DNA of 64,000 nt. Source: Streptomyces sp. NBC_01314 (GTDB lineage: Bacteria; Actinomycetota; Actinomycetes; Streptomycetales; Streptomycetaceae). The notes under the pieces are model-generated. The model was given only the letters and a program-made list of their open reading frames with translations. It ran no database searches and had not been told where the DNA came from. The stretch is taken from positions 5,580,001 through 5,644,000 of the forward strand of contig NZ_CP108394.1 in the NCBI RefSeq assembly GCF_041435215.1, written 5' to 3'. Of the stretch, positions 24,323 to 33,486 are shown piece after piece. The translations under genes were made by a program, and so were the position numbers. How positions within the stretch are numbered: position 1 is the first letter of the stretch; each line of letters begins with the position of its first letter.

Positions 24323-25792
24323 TCACGCCCAGGTGATCAGCCTCTTCGGCTGCTCAAGAATCGCCGCCACATCCGCCAGCACCTTCGAGCCCAGCTCCCC
24401 GTCCACCAGCCGGTGGTCGAAGGAGAGCGCCAGGGTGGTGACCTGACGGGCCTTCACCTTGCCCTTGTGGACCCACGGCTGGAGCTTGATCGAGCCGACC
24501 GCGAGGATCGCGGACTCGCCGGGGTTGAGGATCGGCGTGCCGGTGTCGATGCCGAAGACGCCGACGTTGGTGATGGTGACCGTGCCGCCCTGCATGGCGG
24601 CCGGTGAGGTCCGGCCCTCCTTGGCCGTGGAGACCAGCTCGCCCAGTGACTCGGCCAGCTGGGGCAGCGTCTTCGCGTGGGCGTCCTTGATGTTCGGGAC
24701 GATCAGGCCGCGCGGGGTGGCCGCCGCGATGCCCAGGTTCACGTAGTGCTTGACCACGATCTCCTGGGCCGCCTCGTCCCAGGAGGCGTTGATGTCCGGG
24801 TGGCGCTTGATCGCCACGAGTAGCGCCTTGGCGATCAGCAACAGCGGATTGACCCGCAGGCCCGCCAGTTCCCTGTCCTGCTTCAGCTCCTCGACCAGCT
24901 TCATCGTGCGCGTCACGTCGACCGTCACGAACTCCGTGACGTGCGGCGCGGTGAACGCCGAGCCGACCATCGCCGCCGCCGTGGCCTTCCGGACCCCCTT
25001 GACCGGGATACGGGTCTCCCGCGCGCCGTCGTACGACGCCACCGGCGCCGGGGCGACAGCGGGCGCGGCCGGGGCCGAGGGCGCCTCCACCACGGGCTCC
25101 GGGGCCTTCGGCGGGGCCACGGCCGCGTGGACGTCCTCGCGGGTGATGACGCCGTCCGGACCGGACGGGGTGATCGTCGCCAGGTCCACGCCGAGGTCCT
25201 TGGCCAGCTTGCGGACCGGCGGCTTCGCCAGCGGACGCTGTCCGCCCGGGGCGTGACCGTGCCCGTTCAGCTCGCCCTGGACGGCCTGGATCGCGGCGGC
25301 CGCGTACAGGGTGTCCTCGGCGGGCGCCGCCGTGGCCGGAACCCCCTTGCGGGGGCGGCGCTTCGTGGACGACTCGGCGACCCCGTAGCCGACGAGGACC
25401 GGCTTGCGGCCCTCGATCTTCTTGGCCGCCGGCGCGGGCTTCGCGGCGGGCGCGGCAGGCGTGGCGGGCGCGGCTTTCTCGGCCGATGCCGATGCCGACG
25501 CCGCTTCCGAGGCAGGGGCAGGGGCCGCGCCGCTCGCCACGTCCACCGCGATGATCGACGTGCCGACGTCGACCGTGGTGCCCTCGGGGAAGTGCAGTGC
25601 GCGTACGACACCGTCGTACGGGATGGGCAGTTCGACGGCGGCCTTGGCCGTCTCGACCTCGCAGACGACCTGGCCGTCGGTGACGGTGTCACCGGGCTGG
25701 ACGTACCACTTGAGGATCTCGGCCTCGGTGAGTCCCTCGCCCACGTCGGGCATCTTGAACTCGCGCGGAGACGTGTCTGTCATCGTCGTCAC
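24323..25792 (-). CDS. bkdC: 2-oxo acid dehydrogenase E2 (dihydrolipoyl acyltransferase)
   Basis: A 489-residue E2 core of a branched-chain 2-oxo acid dehydrogenase complex. Lipoyl domain: residues ~10-85 with lipoyl-Lys in EVETAKAAVELP. An Ala/Pro-rich linker follows, then a peripheral-subunit-binding domain (KPPVRKLAKDLGVDLATI, GPDGVITREDV), a second linker, and the catalytic acyltransferase domain ending in the active-site motif SFDHRLVDGELGSKVL. GTG 25792 has GAGGAG six bases upstream; ATG 25783 is three codons further in. Third gene of a three-gene operon. The numbering of the two bkd paralogues is not resolved by sequence alone. Confidence 0.9.
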   Translation of the reverse strand: MTTMTDTSPREFKMPDVGEGLTEAEILKWYVQPGDTVTDGQVVCEVETAKAAVELPIPYDGVVRALHFPEGTTVDVGTSIIAVDVASGAAPAPASEAASASASAEKAAPATPAAPAAKPAPAAKKIEGRKPVLVGYGVAESSTKRRPRKGVPATAAPAEDTLYAAAAIQAVQGELNGHGHAPGGQRPLAKPPVRKLAKDLGVDLATITPSGPDGVITREDVHAAVAPPKAPEPVVEAPSAPAAPAVAPAPVASYDGARETRIPVKGVRKATAAAMVGSAFTAPHVTEFVTVDVTRTMKLVEELKQDRELAGLRVNPLLLIAKALLVAIKRHPDINASWDEAAQEIVVKHYVNLGIAAATPRGLIVPNIKDAHAKTLPQLAESLGELVSTAKEGRTSPAAMQGGTVTITNVGVFGIDTGTPILNPGESAILAVGSIKLQPWVHKGKVKARQVTTLALSFDHRLVDGELGSKVLADVAAILEQPKRLITWA

Positions 25793-25802
25793 GGACCTCT
25801 CC

Positions 25803-26831
25803 TCAGAACGCCAGCGAGCGGTCGACGGCGTCGAGCACCCGGTCCAGATTCGGCAGGTACTCCTCCTCCAGGCGGGCCGGCGGATAAGGGGCGTGGTACC
25901 CGCCGACGCGGAGGACGGGGGCCTCCAGGTGGTAGAAGCACCGCTCGGTGATGCGGGCGGCGATCTCCGCGCCCGAGCCGAAGAACACCGGGGCCTCATG
26001 GACCACGATCAGGCGGCGCGTCCTCTCCACGGACGCCTGGATCGAGTCGAAGTCCAGCGGGGACACCGACCGCAGGTCCAGGATCTCCAGCGCCCGGCCC
26101 TCCTCGGCGGCCGCGTCGGCGACCTCTTGGCAGAGCTTCACCATCGGGCCGTACGCGGCGAGCGTGAGGTCGGTGCCCTCGCGGACGACACGGGCCTTGT
26201 GCAGCGGACCGGGGATGGCCTCCGGGTTGACCTCGGCCTTGTCCCAGTAGCGCCGCTTGGGCTCGAAGAAGATCACCGGGTCGTCGCTCTGGATGGCCTG
26301 CTGCATCATCCAGTAGGCGTCCGACGCGTTCGACGGCGAGACCACCTTCAGGCCCGCCACGTGCGCGAAGAGCGCCTCCGGGGACTCGGAGTGGTGCTCG
26401 ACCGCGCCGATGCCGCCGCCGTAGGGGATACGGATGACGACGGGGAGCTTGACCTTGCCCAGCGAGCGCGCGTGCATCTTGGCGAGCTGGGTGACGATCT
26501 GGTCGTACGCGGGGAAGACGAAGCCGTCGAACTGGATCTCGACCACCGGGCGGTACCCGCGCAGGGCCAGGCCGATGGCGGTGCCGACGATGCCCGACTC
26601 GGCGAGCGGGGTGTCGATCACCCGCTCCTCGCCGAAGTCCTTCTGGAGGCCGTCCGTCACCCGGAACACACCGCCGAGCTTGCCGACGTCCTCGCCCATG
26701 ACGAGGACCTTGGGGTCGGCTTCGAGGGCCCTGCGCAGCGATTCGTTGATCGCCTTGGCGATCGCCATGCTCTTCACGACGGAATGCCCGGCGGTCTGCC
26801 CTGCCGTCTGCGCGGCTGTCTGCGTGGTCAT
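25803..26831 (-). CDS. bkdB: 2-oxo acid dehydrogenase E1 beta subunit
   Basis: A 342-residue E1-beta subunit, partner of the upstream E1-alpha in thiamine-diphosphate-dependent decarboxylation of branched-chain 2-oxo acids. Typical segments: VMGEDVGKLGGVFRVTDGLQ (with the Glu that activates the cofactor nearby), FGEERVIDTPLAESGIVGTA, IPYGGGIGAVEHHSESPEAL, and the C-terminal VHEAPVFFGSGAEIAARI. The first 20 residues are a Gln/Thr-rich extension. It starts two bases after the E1-alpha stop. Confidence 0.92.
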   Translation of the reverse strand: MTTQTAAQTAGQTAGHSVVKSMAIAKAINESLRRALEADPKVLVMGEDVGKLGGVFRVTDGLQKDFGEERVIDTPLAESGIVGTAIGLALRGYRPVVEIQFDGFVFPAYDQIVTQLAKMHARSLGKVKLPVVIRIPYGGGIGAVEHHSESPEALFAHVAGLKVVSPSNASDAYWMMQQAIQSDDPVIFFEPKRRYWDKAEVNPEAIPGPLHKARVVREGTDLTLAAYGPMVKLCQEVADAAAEEGRALEILDLRSVSPLDFDSIQASVERTRRLIVVHEAPVFFGSGAEIAARITERCFYHLEAPVLRVGGYHAPYPPARLEEEYLPNLDRVLDAVDRSLAF

Positions 26832-26833
26832 CG

Positions 26834-28060
26834 CTACTTGCCCTCCTCTACGTCCACATCGGCGAACGACGCCTGGTACGCGGCGAACTGGGCGCGCTCC
26901 TCGTCCACGAGCGCGTGTCCGTCCGCGTACGCGTTCTCGAAGATGGCGAAGTGGTCCGGGTCGGGCATGGCACGCACCACTTCGCGCACTCGCTTTCCCA
27001 ACGCCTCGCTCTCCGCTTCGAGTTCCGCGAAGAATCCCTCGTTCGTGTCCGTTTCGGATTCCAGGTAACCGCGCAGACGCGCGATCGGGTCCTTGGCCTC
27101 CCAGGCCACCCGCTCGTCGTCATGGCGGTAGCGGGTGGGGTCGTCGGAGGTGGTGTGGGCGCCCATGCGGTAGGTGTAGGCCTCCACGAGGGTGGGGCCC
27201 TCGCCCCGGCGGGCGCGCTCCAGCGCCCACTTGGTGACCGCGAGGCAGGCCAGCACGTCGTTGCCGTCGACGCGGACGCCCGGGAAGCCGAAGCCCTGGG
27301 CACGCTGGTACAGCGGGACGCGGGTCTGCTTCTCCGTGGGCTCCGAGATGGCCCACTGGTTGTTCTGGCAGAAGAACACGACCGGCGCGTTGTAGACCGC
27401 GGAGAAGGTGAACGCCTCGGCGACGTCGCCCTGGCTGGACGCGCCGTCGCCGAAGTAGGCGATGACGGCCGAGTCGGCGCCGTCCTTGGCGATGCCCATG
27501 GCGTATCCCGTGGCGTGCAGCGTCTGGGAACCGATGACGATCGTGTAGAGGTGGAAGTTGTTGCTGCTCGGGTCCCAGCCGCCGTTGTTCACGCCGCGGA
27601 ACATGCCGAGCAGATTGGTCGGGTCCACGCCGCGGCACCAGGCGACGCCGTGCTCCCGGTAGGTCGGGAAGACGTAGTCGTCCTCACGGGTGGCCCGCCC
27701 TGAGCCGATCTGGGCGGCCTCCTGGCCGAGCAACGAGGCCCACAGGCCCAGCTCGCCCTGGCGCTGCAGGGAGGTGGCCTCGGCGTCGAAGCGGCGGGTC
27801 AGCACCATGTCGCGGTACAGGCCACGCAACTCGTCGGTGGTGATGTCGGCGACGAACGGGTCGTACGCCGCGTTATCTGCGTGCTTGACGCGCTTGCCCT
27901 CGGGCGTCAGCAGCTGAACCAGTTCGGGCTGAGCGTCGGTCGGCTTCTTGGCAGCGGCGCGCCTGGTGCCGGTGGTACCGGCCGCCTTGCTGCCGGTGGT
28001 GCCGGTCTTGCCTGCGGCGCTGCGTCGCGGCTTGCGCGCGGCAGTGCTCTCCACGGTCAC
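26834..28060 (-). CDS. bkdA: 2-oxo acid dehydrogenase E1 alpha subunit
   Basis: A 408-residue E1-alpha. The thiamine-diphosphate fold shows SLLGQEAAQIGSGRATREDD, the HGVAWCRGV region, and the metal/cofactor motif GDGASSQGDVAEAFTFSAVY with NNQWAISEPTEKQT. An extra N-terminal ~60 residues rich in Lys, Ala and Thr (KPRRSAAGKTGTTGSKAAGT) are absent from most relatives. GTG 28060 has GGAG five bases upstream. In Streptomyces these complexes supply isobutyryl-, isovaleryl- and 2-methylbutyryl-CoA as branched fatty acid and polyketide starters. Confidence 0.92.
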   Translation of the reverse strand: MTVESTAARKPRRSAAGKTGTTGSKAAGTTGTRRAAAKKPTDAQPELVQLLTPEGKRVKHADNAAYDPFVADITTDELRGLYRDMVLTRRFDAEATSLQRQGELGLWASLLGQEAAQIGSGRATREDDYVFPTYREHGVAWCRGVDPTNLLGMFRGVNNGGWDPSSNNFHLYTIVIGSQTLHATGYAMGIAKDGADSAVIAYFGDGASSQGDVAEAFTFSAVYNAPVVFFCQNNQWAISEPTEKQTRVPLYQRAQGFGFPGVRVDGNDVLACLAVTKWALERARRGEGPTLVEAYTYRMGAHTTSDDPTRYRHDDERVAWEAKDPIARLRGYLESETDTNEGFFAELEAESEALGKRVREVVRAMPDPDHFAIFENAYADGHALVDEERAQFAAYQASFADVDVEEGK

Positions 28061-28611
28061 GTGTGCTCCTCCGTCGGTCCGGCCCTCGGGGTTGCCGAAA
28101 GACCAGTGCGGCTCGCCTGATCCCGGTAACCCGTGCACGGGGTGGGTGCCCTTGGCCGGGAACAGACGTGACAGGTGCCCCGGCGAGCGCCCTGCACGAG
28201 GCACGTTACCCAGTGCTCCACATTCCTGTGAAACCCCTATTGACCTGCGATTTTCCTTGGATTTCCAAGTAATTCGGTACTAGGGGGTCCAAGTAAGTCG
28301 CGTCCGTAGGGAACACCTGCTGGTCACAGCACTGGTCACAGCCTGGCAGGGGGCCGGAACACGGGCACGTTATCCCGGCCACCCCGGCCACGGGAAGAGT
28401 TCGCCGGAGGCGGGCCGTGAGATCGGCCGTGGAAGTTGCTCCATCCGTGAAGACGACTGAACCCGCCCGGTTCCTCGTGGGCACGGCGGCCGCCCCATCC
28501 GCACGTCCGCACGTCGAGCCACAGTTCGGTTCTGCGCACTCCGTGATCGGTAACGACTGTGCGTGACAAGCACGAGATCAGCGGCATGGCGTGTGCCCTA
28601 ACATCTGGCGC
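28061..28611. other. Long divergent intergenic region
   Basis: About 550 bp between the first bkd operon (minus) and a phosphotransferase gene (plus). No gene is supported. An AT-rich patch at 28240-28300 carries paired TTACTTGGA sites and probably the bkd promoter. TAACAT at 28599-28604, eight bases before GTG 28612, could be a -10 element for a nearly leaderless transcript. Confidence 0.45.
28264..28296 (-). promoter_or_regulatory. Paired direct repeats upstream of bkd operon 1
   Basis: TCCAAGTAA occurs at 28264-28272 and 28288-28296 (TTACTTGGA on the operon strand), 24 bp apart, about 205 bp before the E1-alpha start in an AT-rich stretch. Two identical sites on about the same helix face are typical of regulator binding. 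No protein is assigned. Confidence 0.45.
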
Positions 28612-29775
28612 GTGCCGCGCTCATCTGTACCACCCGCTGTGCTCCACGCGCCCCCGCTGGGCCCTCTGCTGAAGCGGTACGCCGCCGGATCCGCACTCAC
28701 CTGTGAACCTGTCGACGAGGGGCTGCTCAACCGCGGCTACCGGCTCTCCACCACCCGCGGCCGGTACTTCCTCAAACACCACTTCGATCCCGAGACCGCC
28801 GACCCGGCCGCGATCGTCCGCCAGCACCGGGCCACCCAGCGCCTCGCCGAACTGGGCGTGCCGGTGGCCCCGCCCCTGACCGGGCGCGACGGGCGCACGG
28901 TCGCGGTCGTCGGCGGCCATGCCTACGCCCTGCACCCGTGGATCGACGGACGGCACCGGCACGGCGGCCAGCTCACCCCCGGGCAGTGCGGCCGCCTGGG
29001 GACCCTCCTGGGTGTCGTGCACGCGTCCCTGGAGCGGGTGATGCCGGCGCGGGAGGGGGTCGCTCCCGTACGAACGCGGCTGATCCCGGCGCAGCGGCAG
29101 CCTCGGGAGGGAATGCCAGCCGAAAGCCCCCGTACGGCAGACCGCGCGGGGACCCCGGGGGCCACGGGGGTCTTGGGGGCCATGGACACCGTCGGGTCCG
29201 AGAGCGCGGATCCCGTAGACACCTTCGCCCTCATCGACGCTCTGCTCGACCGGGTACGGCGGCACCGGCCGGCCGACACCTTCGACGCGCTCGCCCGGCA
29301 CCGGCTGCTGGAGCGGCGGGAGCTGCTGGAGCGGCAGGCGGAACGGCGGCCGCCCAGGGGCGGTTCGGTGGGGTGGGTGCACGGGGACTTCCACCCGTTC
29401 AACGTGCTCTACCGGGACGACGTGCCCGATGTGCCCGCCGCCATCCTCGACTGGGACCGGCTCGGTGTGCAGCCGCGCGCGGAGGAGGCGGTCCGGGCGG
29501 CGGTGATCTTCTTCGTGCGTCCGGTCGGCGCCCTGGACCTGGCGAGAGTACGGTCCTACGCGCGCGCGTACCGGCGTTCCGCGGGCGCCGCCCCGGCCGA
29601 ACTCTCGGCCGCCGTGCACCGCGTGTGGTGGGAGCGGCTCAACGACTTCTGGATGCTGCGCTGGCACTACGAGCGCGGCGACACCCGCGCCGACCCACAG
29701 TTCCCCGCGGCTTCGGCGTTGGCGGTGTGGTGGACGCGGGAGTACGACGCGGTGTGCGAGGCGTTCGTGGAGTGA
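28612..29775 (+). CDS. Aminoglycoside phosphotransferase-like (APH/HSK2) kinase
   Basis: A 387-residue protein kinase-fold small-molecule kinase. The nucleotide lobe has EPVDEGLLNRGYRLSTTRGR and FLKHH (ATP-binding Lys). The Brenner motif is GWVHGDFHPFNVLYRDD, and the metal Asp follows in AAILDWDRLGVQPR. It resembles the homoserine kinase type II/APH group; the natural acceptor is unknown. A ~55-residue insertion (~155-210, TADRAGTPGATGVLGAMDTV) interrupts the fold and looks disordered. GTG 28612 is preferred; the frame is open to 28591. The stop lies in a terminator stem. Confidence 0.85.
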   Translation: MPRSSVPPAVLHAPPLGPLLKRYAAGSALTCEPVDEGLLNRGYRLSTTRGRYFLKHHFDPETADPAAIVRQHRATQRLAELGVPVAPPLTGRDGRTVAVVGGHAYALHPWIDGRHRHGGQLTPGQCGRLGTLLGVVHASLERVMPAREGVAPVRTRLIPAQRQPREGMPAESPRTADRAGTPGATGVLGAMDTVGSESADPVDTFALIDALLDRVRRHRPADTFDALARHRLLERRELLERQAERRPPRGGSVGWVHGDFHPFNVLYRDDVPDVPAAILDWDRLGVQPRAEEAVRAAVIFFVRPVGALDLARVRSYARAYRRSAGAAPAELSAAVHRVWWERLNDFWMLRWHYERGDTRADPQFPAASALAVWWTREYDAVCEAFVE

Positions 29776-29793
29776 CCCGTGGAGGGTCACTCC
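29769..29793. terminator. Terminator overlapping phosphotransferase stop
   Basis: GGAGTGACCC and GGGTCACTCC form a 10-bp perfect stem. The left arm includes the TGA of the phosphotransferase; the convergent kinase gene ends 13 bases on. Confidence 0.65.
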
Positions 29794-29805
29794 GCCCGCC
29801 CGGGA

Positions 29806-31377
29806 TCACTCCTCGTCGTCGCCGACACCGCCCGGCAGACCGGCGGTGTCCCCGCTGCCGCCGTCGTCAGGGGTCTCGGTCACCGGGCTCTCCGGCTCCT
29901 CCGAGGGAGTCGGCTCCTCCGTCGTCGGCTCCTCCGTCGTCGGCTCGTCCGTCGGGCTCTGCGTCGGGGACTGGCTGAAGGACGGGGACCGTGTGTACGA
30001 CGGCGTGTAGTCGGGGTCGCCGCCCGAGCCGGTGTTCTCCTCCGTCGTCTCCTCCGTGGTCTCCTCTTCGCTGGGCGACTCGCTGGCGTCCTTGTCCTTG
30101 CTGGACGTCGAAGCCGTCGGAGACTTCGTGGTCTCGGTGCCGCCGTCGGTGCCGTTGTTGCCGCTGTTCAGCGCCAGCGCGACACCCGCCGAGATGGCGA
30201 TCACCGCGAGCACGGCGAGGATCCACAGCTTGCCGCGGCCGCTGCCCCGGTTGCCGTGCCCGTCGAAGCCGCCGTCGTCCCGGCCGCCTCCGCCGTACCC
30301 GGGCAGGATCGGCTGCGCGATCTGCGAGGTGCCCGACTCCCCGGGGTGCGGCATGACCGTCGTACCGGACATACCGCCCGGCGGCGTGTGCCGGCCGTCG
30401 TGCGCGGCGACCGGCCCGGTGTTCCAGGTGCCCGTGTGGCCGCCCTGGTCGTACAGCATCTGCAGGCCGTACTGGATGAGGCCGCGCATCTCCTCGGCCG
30501 TCTGGAACCGGTCGTCCGGCTCCTTGGCGAGGGAGCGCATGACGAGACCGTCGAGCTCCGGCGGCGCCGCCCCCTCCGAGACCTCGGAGGGCGGCATCGG
30601 GATGTCCTGGACATGCTGGTAGACCACCGACAGCGGGGTCTCGCCGATGAACGGCGGCCTGAGCGCAAGCAGCTCGTAGAGCAGGCAGCCGGTGGCGTAC
30701 AGGTCGGAGCGGTGGTCGACGGCCTTGCCGAGCGCCTGCTCCGGGGAGAGGTACTGGGGCGTGCCCATCACCATGCCGGTCTGCGTCATCGTCGTCGACG
30801 CCCCGTGCAGGGCGCGCGCGATGCCGAAGTCCATCACCTTCACGGCCCCGTTGTCGGTGATGATGACGTTCGCCGGCTTGATGTCGCGGTGCACGATGCC
30901 GTGCTGGTGGGAGTAGGCGAGCGCCTCCAGCACACCGGAGACGATGATCAGCGCCTGCTCGGGGCCGGGCGCCTCCGCGTTGATCAACAGATCGCGGATC
31001 GTGCGGCCCTCGACCAGCTCCATGACGATGTACGGCACGGGGGTGCCGTTCACGACGTCCTCGCCGGAGTCGTAGACCGCCACGATCGAGTGGTGGTTGA
31101 GACCGGCCACCGCCTGGGCCTCACGCGTGAAGCGGGCCTTGGAAATGGGGTCCTCGGCCAGGTCGGAACGGAGCAGTTTGACCGCGACCGTACGGCCGAG
31201 GCGCACGTCCTCGGCCGCGAACACCTCGGCCATACCGCCCCGGCCGAGTCTGTGGGTCATCCGGTACCGACCGTCACCGACAAGCCCGCCGTTGCCCCAC
31301 AACTCCGGCGCATCCGACATGCCGCTGCCAGTCGCCTCGGGGTCGGACGGGCCCTGAGAGCGCTGCTGCTGTGCCAT
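29806..31377 (-). CDS. Membrane Ser/Thr protein kinase with Thr/Pro-rich ectodomain
   Basis: A 523-residue Hanks-type kinase. Kinase domain residues ~40-300: glycine loop LGRGGMAEVFAAEDV, VAVKLL Lys, catalytic loop VHRDIKPANVIITDN, MDFGIARAL, and activation segment MTQTGMVMGTPQYLSPEQA. A juxtamembrane Gly-rich linker leads to one membrane helix (KLWILAVLAVIAISAGVALA). The external ~120 residues are Thr/Ser/Glu/Pro-rich (EEPTTEEPTPSEEPESP) with no PASTA repeat. ATG 31377 is preferred to an upstream in-frame ATG because it has GAGGA upstream. It is divergent from a PASTA kinase. Confidence 0.92.
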   Translation of the reverse strand: MAQQQRSQGPSDPEATGSGMSDAPELWGNGGLVGDGRYRMTHRLGRGGMAEVFAAEDVRLGRTVAVKLLRSDLAEDPISKARFTREAQAVAGLNHHSIVAVYDSGEDVVNGTPVPYIVMELVEGRTIRDLLINAEAPGPEQALIIVSGVLEALAYSHQHGIVHRDIKPANVIITDNGAVKVMDFGIARALHGASTTMTQTGMVMGTPQYLSPEQALGKAVDHRSDLYATGCLLYELLALRPPFIGETPLSVVYQHVQDIPMPPSEVSEGAAPPELDGLVMRSLAKEPDDRFQTAEEMRGLIQYGLQMLYDQGGHTGTWNTGPVAAHDGRHTPPGGMSGTTVMPHPGESGTSQIAQPILPGYGGGGRDDGGFDGHGNRGSGRGKLWILAVLAVIAISAGVALALNSGNNGTDGGTETTKSPTASTSSKDKDASESPSEEETTEETTEENTGSGGDPDYTPSYTRSPSFSQSPTQSPTDEPTTEEPTTEEPTPSEEPESPVTETPDDGGSGDTAGLPGGVGDDEE

Positions 31378-31766
31378 CAGTCCTCGCCGTCGTTTCTGCC
31401 CGCGGTCCGCGCGGTACTTGTTACGGTCTCCGTCGGCCACGCTACAGCCTTCATGCAAGCGGCCGGTCCGGGTTGGATGCGCGACGGGTTCACGACGGAT
31501 TCAAGGTGGATTCAAAGGTTGGTCGGCCATGAAACCCACAGCGCGCTCACTCGTGCAAGTTCTGTGTACCGGGCGTACGCCCCCTGTAACGCTTCCGCGA
31601 CGCTTCTTTCGCGTACGGTCACGGATCGGGCACCGCGCTTGACGTGTCGGTGCCCTGGGGCAGACTTGGCCGGGAATAGCACAAAGGATCACCAGCAGTT
31701 CGGGGATCACCGATCGCGGGAGCCACGCCAGCAGCTTTCGCGCGCGCCGATGGGGGACGCAGGAAG
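31378..31766. other. Divergent promoter region of two kinases
   Basis: 388 bp without a gene. A direct repeat GGATTCAA lies at 31497-31504 and 31508-31515 (11-bp period). No consensus promoter stands out. A ribosome site AGGAAG immediately precedes ATG 31767. Confidence 0.4.
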
Positions 31767-33410
31767 ATGAGCCAGGACGCCGCACAGGGCCGGTACGCGG
31801 GTCGGTCGCTAGCCGGTGGCCGCTATCAGCTGCGTGACCTGCTCGGCGAGGGCGGCATGGCCTCCGTCCACCTCGCGTACGACTCGGTGCTCGACCGACA
31901 GGTCGCGATCAAGACACTCCACACCGAGCTGGGCCGCGAACAGGCCTTCCGTGAGCGTTTCCGCCGTGAGGCGCAGGCCGTGGCGAAGCTCACCCACACG
32001 AACATCGTCTCGGTCTTCGACACCGGCGAGGACGAGATGGACGGCCTGACGACGCCGTACATCGTCATGGAGTACATCGAGGGCCAGCCGCTCGGTTCGG
32101 TTCTCGACGCGGACGTCACCCAGGTCGGCGCGATGCCCGCCGACAAGGCGCTGAAGATCACCGCGGACGTGCTGGCGGCGCTGGAGATCAGCCACGAGAT
32201 GGGCCTGGTCCACCGGGACATCAAGCCGGGCAACGTGATGATGACCAAGCGCAACATCGTGAAGGTCATGGACTTCGGCATCGCCCGCGCCATGCAGTCG
32301 GGCGTCACGTCGATGACGCAGACCGGCATGGTCGTCGGCACCCCGCAGTACCTGTCGCCCGAGCAGGCCCTCGGCCGCGGCGTCGACGCGCGCTCCGACC
32401 TGTACTCGGTCGGCATCATGCTGTTCCAGCTGACCACCGGACGGCTGCCGTTCGAGGCGGACTCTCCGCTGGCCATCGCGTACGCGCACGTCCAGGAGGA
32501 GCCGGTCGCTCCCTCCTCGATCAACCGTTCCCTGCCGCCGGCCGTCGACGCCATCGTCGCCCGCGCGCTGAAGAAGAACCCGAACGAGCGGTTCCCGAGC
32601 GCGGAGGCGATGCGGGACGAGTGCCTGCGGGTGGCCGCGTCCCTCCAGCCCGTCGCGCCGAGCATCGTGCCGGGCGCGCAGACGTCCAGCGGCGCCGGGG
32701 TCTCCGCCGCTGTCTTCCCGCCGATCGACCACACGGGCGCGCCGCAGTCGGGCAGCGTCCAAACGCCGTACCAGCCGCACGCGACGGGCGGATACGGTCC
32801 GCCGACGCCCGCGCCCGCCCCTTCCTACGGCTACCCGCAGCAGGGCGGCTACCAGACGCCGCCGCAGACGGCCGCGTACGCACCGCAGCACGGGGCGGCC
32901 ACCCCGCCGCCGTACAACCTGACGCCCCAGCCGTCGTCGCTCTCGGCCGGGCGTTCCGGAGGCGGGAAGAGCAACAAGGGCGTGATCGTGGGGGCGATCG
33001 TCATGTCGGTCCTCGCGGTCGGCGGTCTGATCGTGGCGCTCAGCCTGAACACCGGCAGCGAGGCCGAGGGCGGCGACAGCGGCGCGGAGGTGTCCGCCTC
33101 GCCGACGGTGGTCGAGGGGCACAAGGGCCCGGACACGTCGAAGGCCATCGAATCGACCGAGTGCACGGAGCCCACGGAGTCGTACAACGACCCCGACAAG
33201 ATCGAGCTGCCGGACTTCACCTTCAAGAACATCGACTCGGTGAAGAAGTGCCTCCAGGCCGCGGGCTGGGTGGCCGACGTGCAGAAGGTCGACGAGAACA
33301 CGTACGGGGAGGGCACGGTCATGGAGCAGTACCCCACGGCCGACGAGGACGTCGACCCCAAGGACATGCCCTCGATCATCCTCAAGGTCTCGACGGGCGA
33401 CCCGGCCTGA
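31767..33410 (+). CDS. Ser/Thr protein kinase with PASTA domain (PknB-like)
   Basis: A 547-residue receptor-like kinase. Kinase domain ~20-285: LLGEGGMASVHLAYD, VAIKTL, catalytic loop VHRDIKPGNVMMTKR, MDFGIARAM, MTQTGMVVGTPQYLSPEQAL. A Pro/Gln/Gly-rich linker (~295-395, YGYPQQGGYQTPPQTAAYAP) precedes one membrane helix (KGVIVGAIVMSVLAVGGLIV). The external part ends in one PASTA-like domain (~475-545, PDFTFKNIDSVKKCLQAAGW to SIILKVSTGD), expected to bind peptidoglycan fragments. Most PknB proteins carry three to four PASTA domains; one is unusual. A hairpin follows. Confidence 0.92.
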   Translation: MSQDAAQGRYAGRSLAGGRYQLRDLLGEGGMASVHLAYDSVLDRQVAIKTLHTELGREQAFRERFRREAQAVAKLTHTNIVSVFDTGEDEMDGLTTPYIVMEYIEGQPLGSVLDADVTQVGAMPADKALKITADVLAALEISHEMGLVHRDIKPGNVMMTKRNIVKVMDFGIARAMQSGVTSMTQTGMVVGTPQYLSPEQALGRGVDARSDLYSVGIMLFQLTTGRLPFEADSPLAIAYAHVQEEPVAPSSINRSLPPAVDAIVARALKKNPNERFPSAEAMRDECLRVAASLQPVAPSIVPGAQTSSGAGVSAAVFPPIDHTGAPQSGSVQTPYQPHATGGYGPPTPAPAPSYGYPQQGGYQTPPQTAAYAPQHGAATPPPYNLTPQPSSLSAGRSGGGKSNKGVIVGAIVMSVLAVGGLIVALSLNTGSEAEGGDSGAEVSASPTVVEGHKGPDTSKAIESTECTEPTESYNDPDKIELPDFTFKNIDSVKKCLQAAGWVADVQKVDENTYGEGTVMEQYPTADEDVDPKDMPSIILKVSTGDPA

Positions 33411-33421
33411 CGCGTCATAGG

Positions 33422-33452
33422 AAGGGCCCGGCACTTCGCGTGCCGGGCCCTT
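33422..33452. terminator. Bidirectional terminator
   Basis: AAGGGCCCGGCA pairs with TGCCGGGCCCTT around a 7-base loop, 12 bp perfect, between the PASTA kinase and the convergent proteasome-activator gene. Confidence 0.85.
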
Positions 33453-33486
33453 CGGGTACGTGTGGGCGGTGGGGGTCGGCCGGGGG

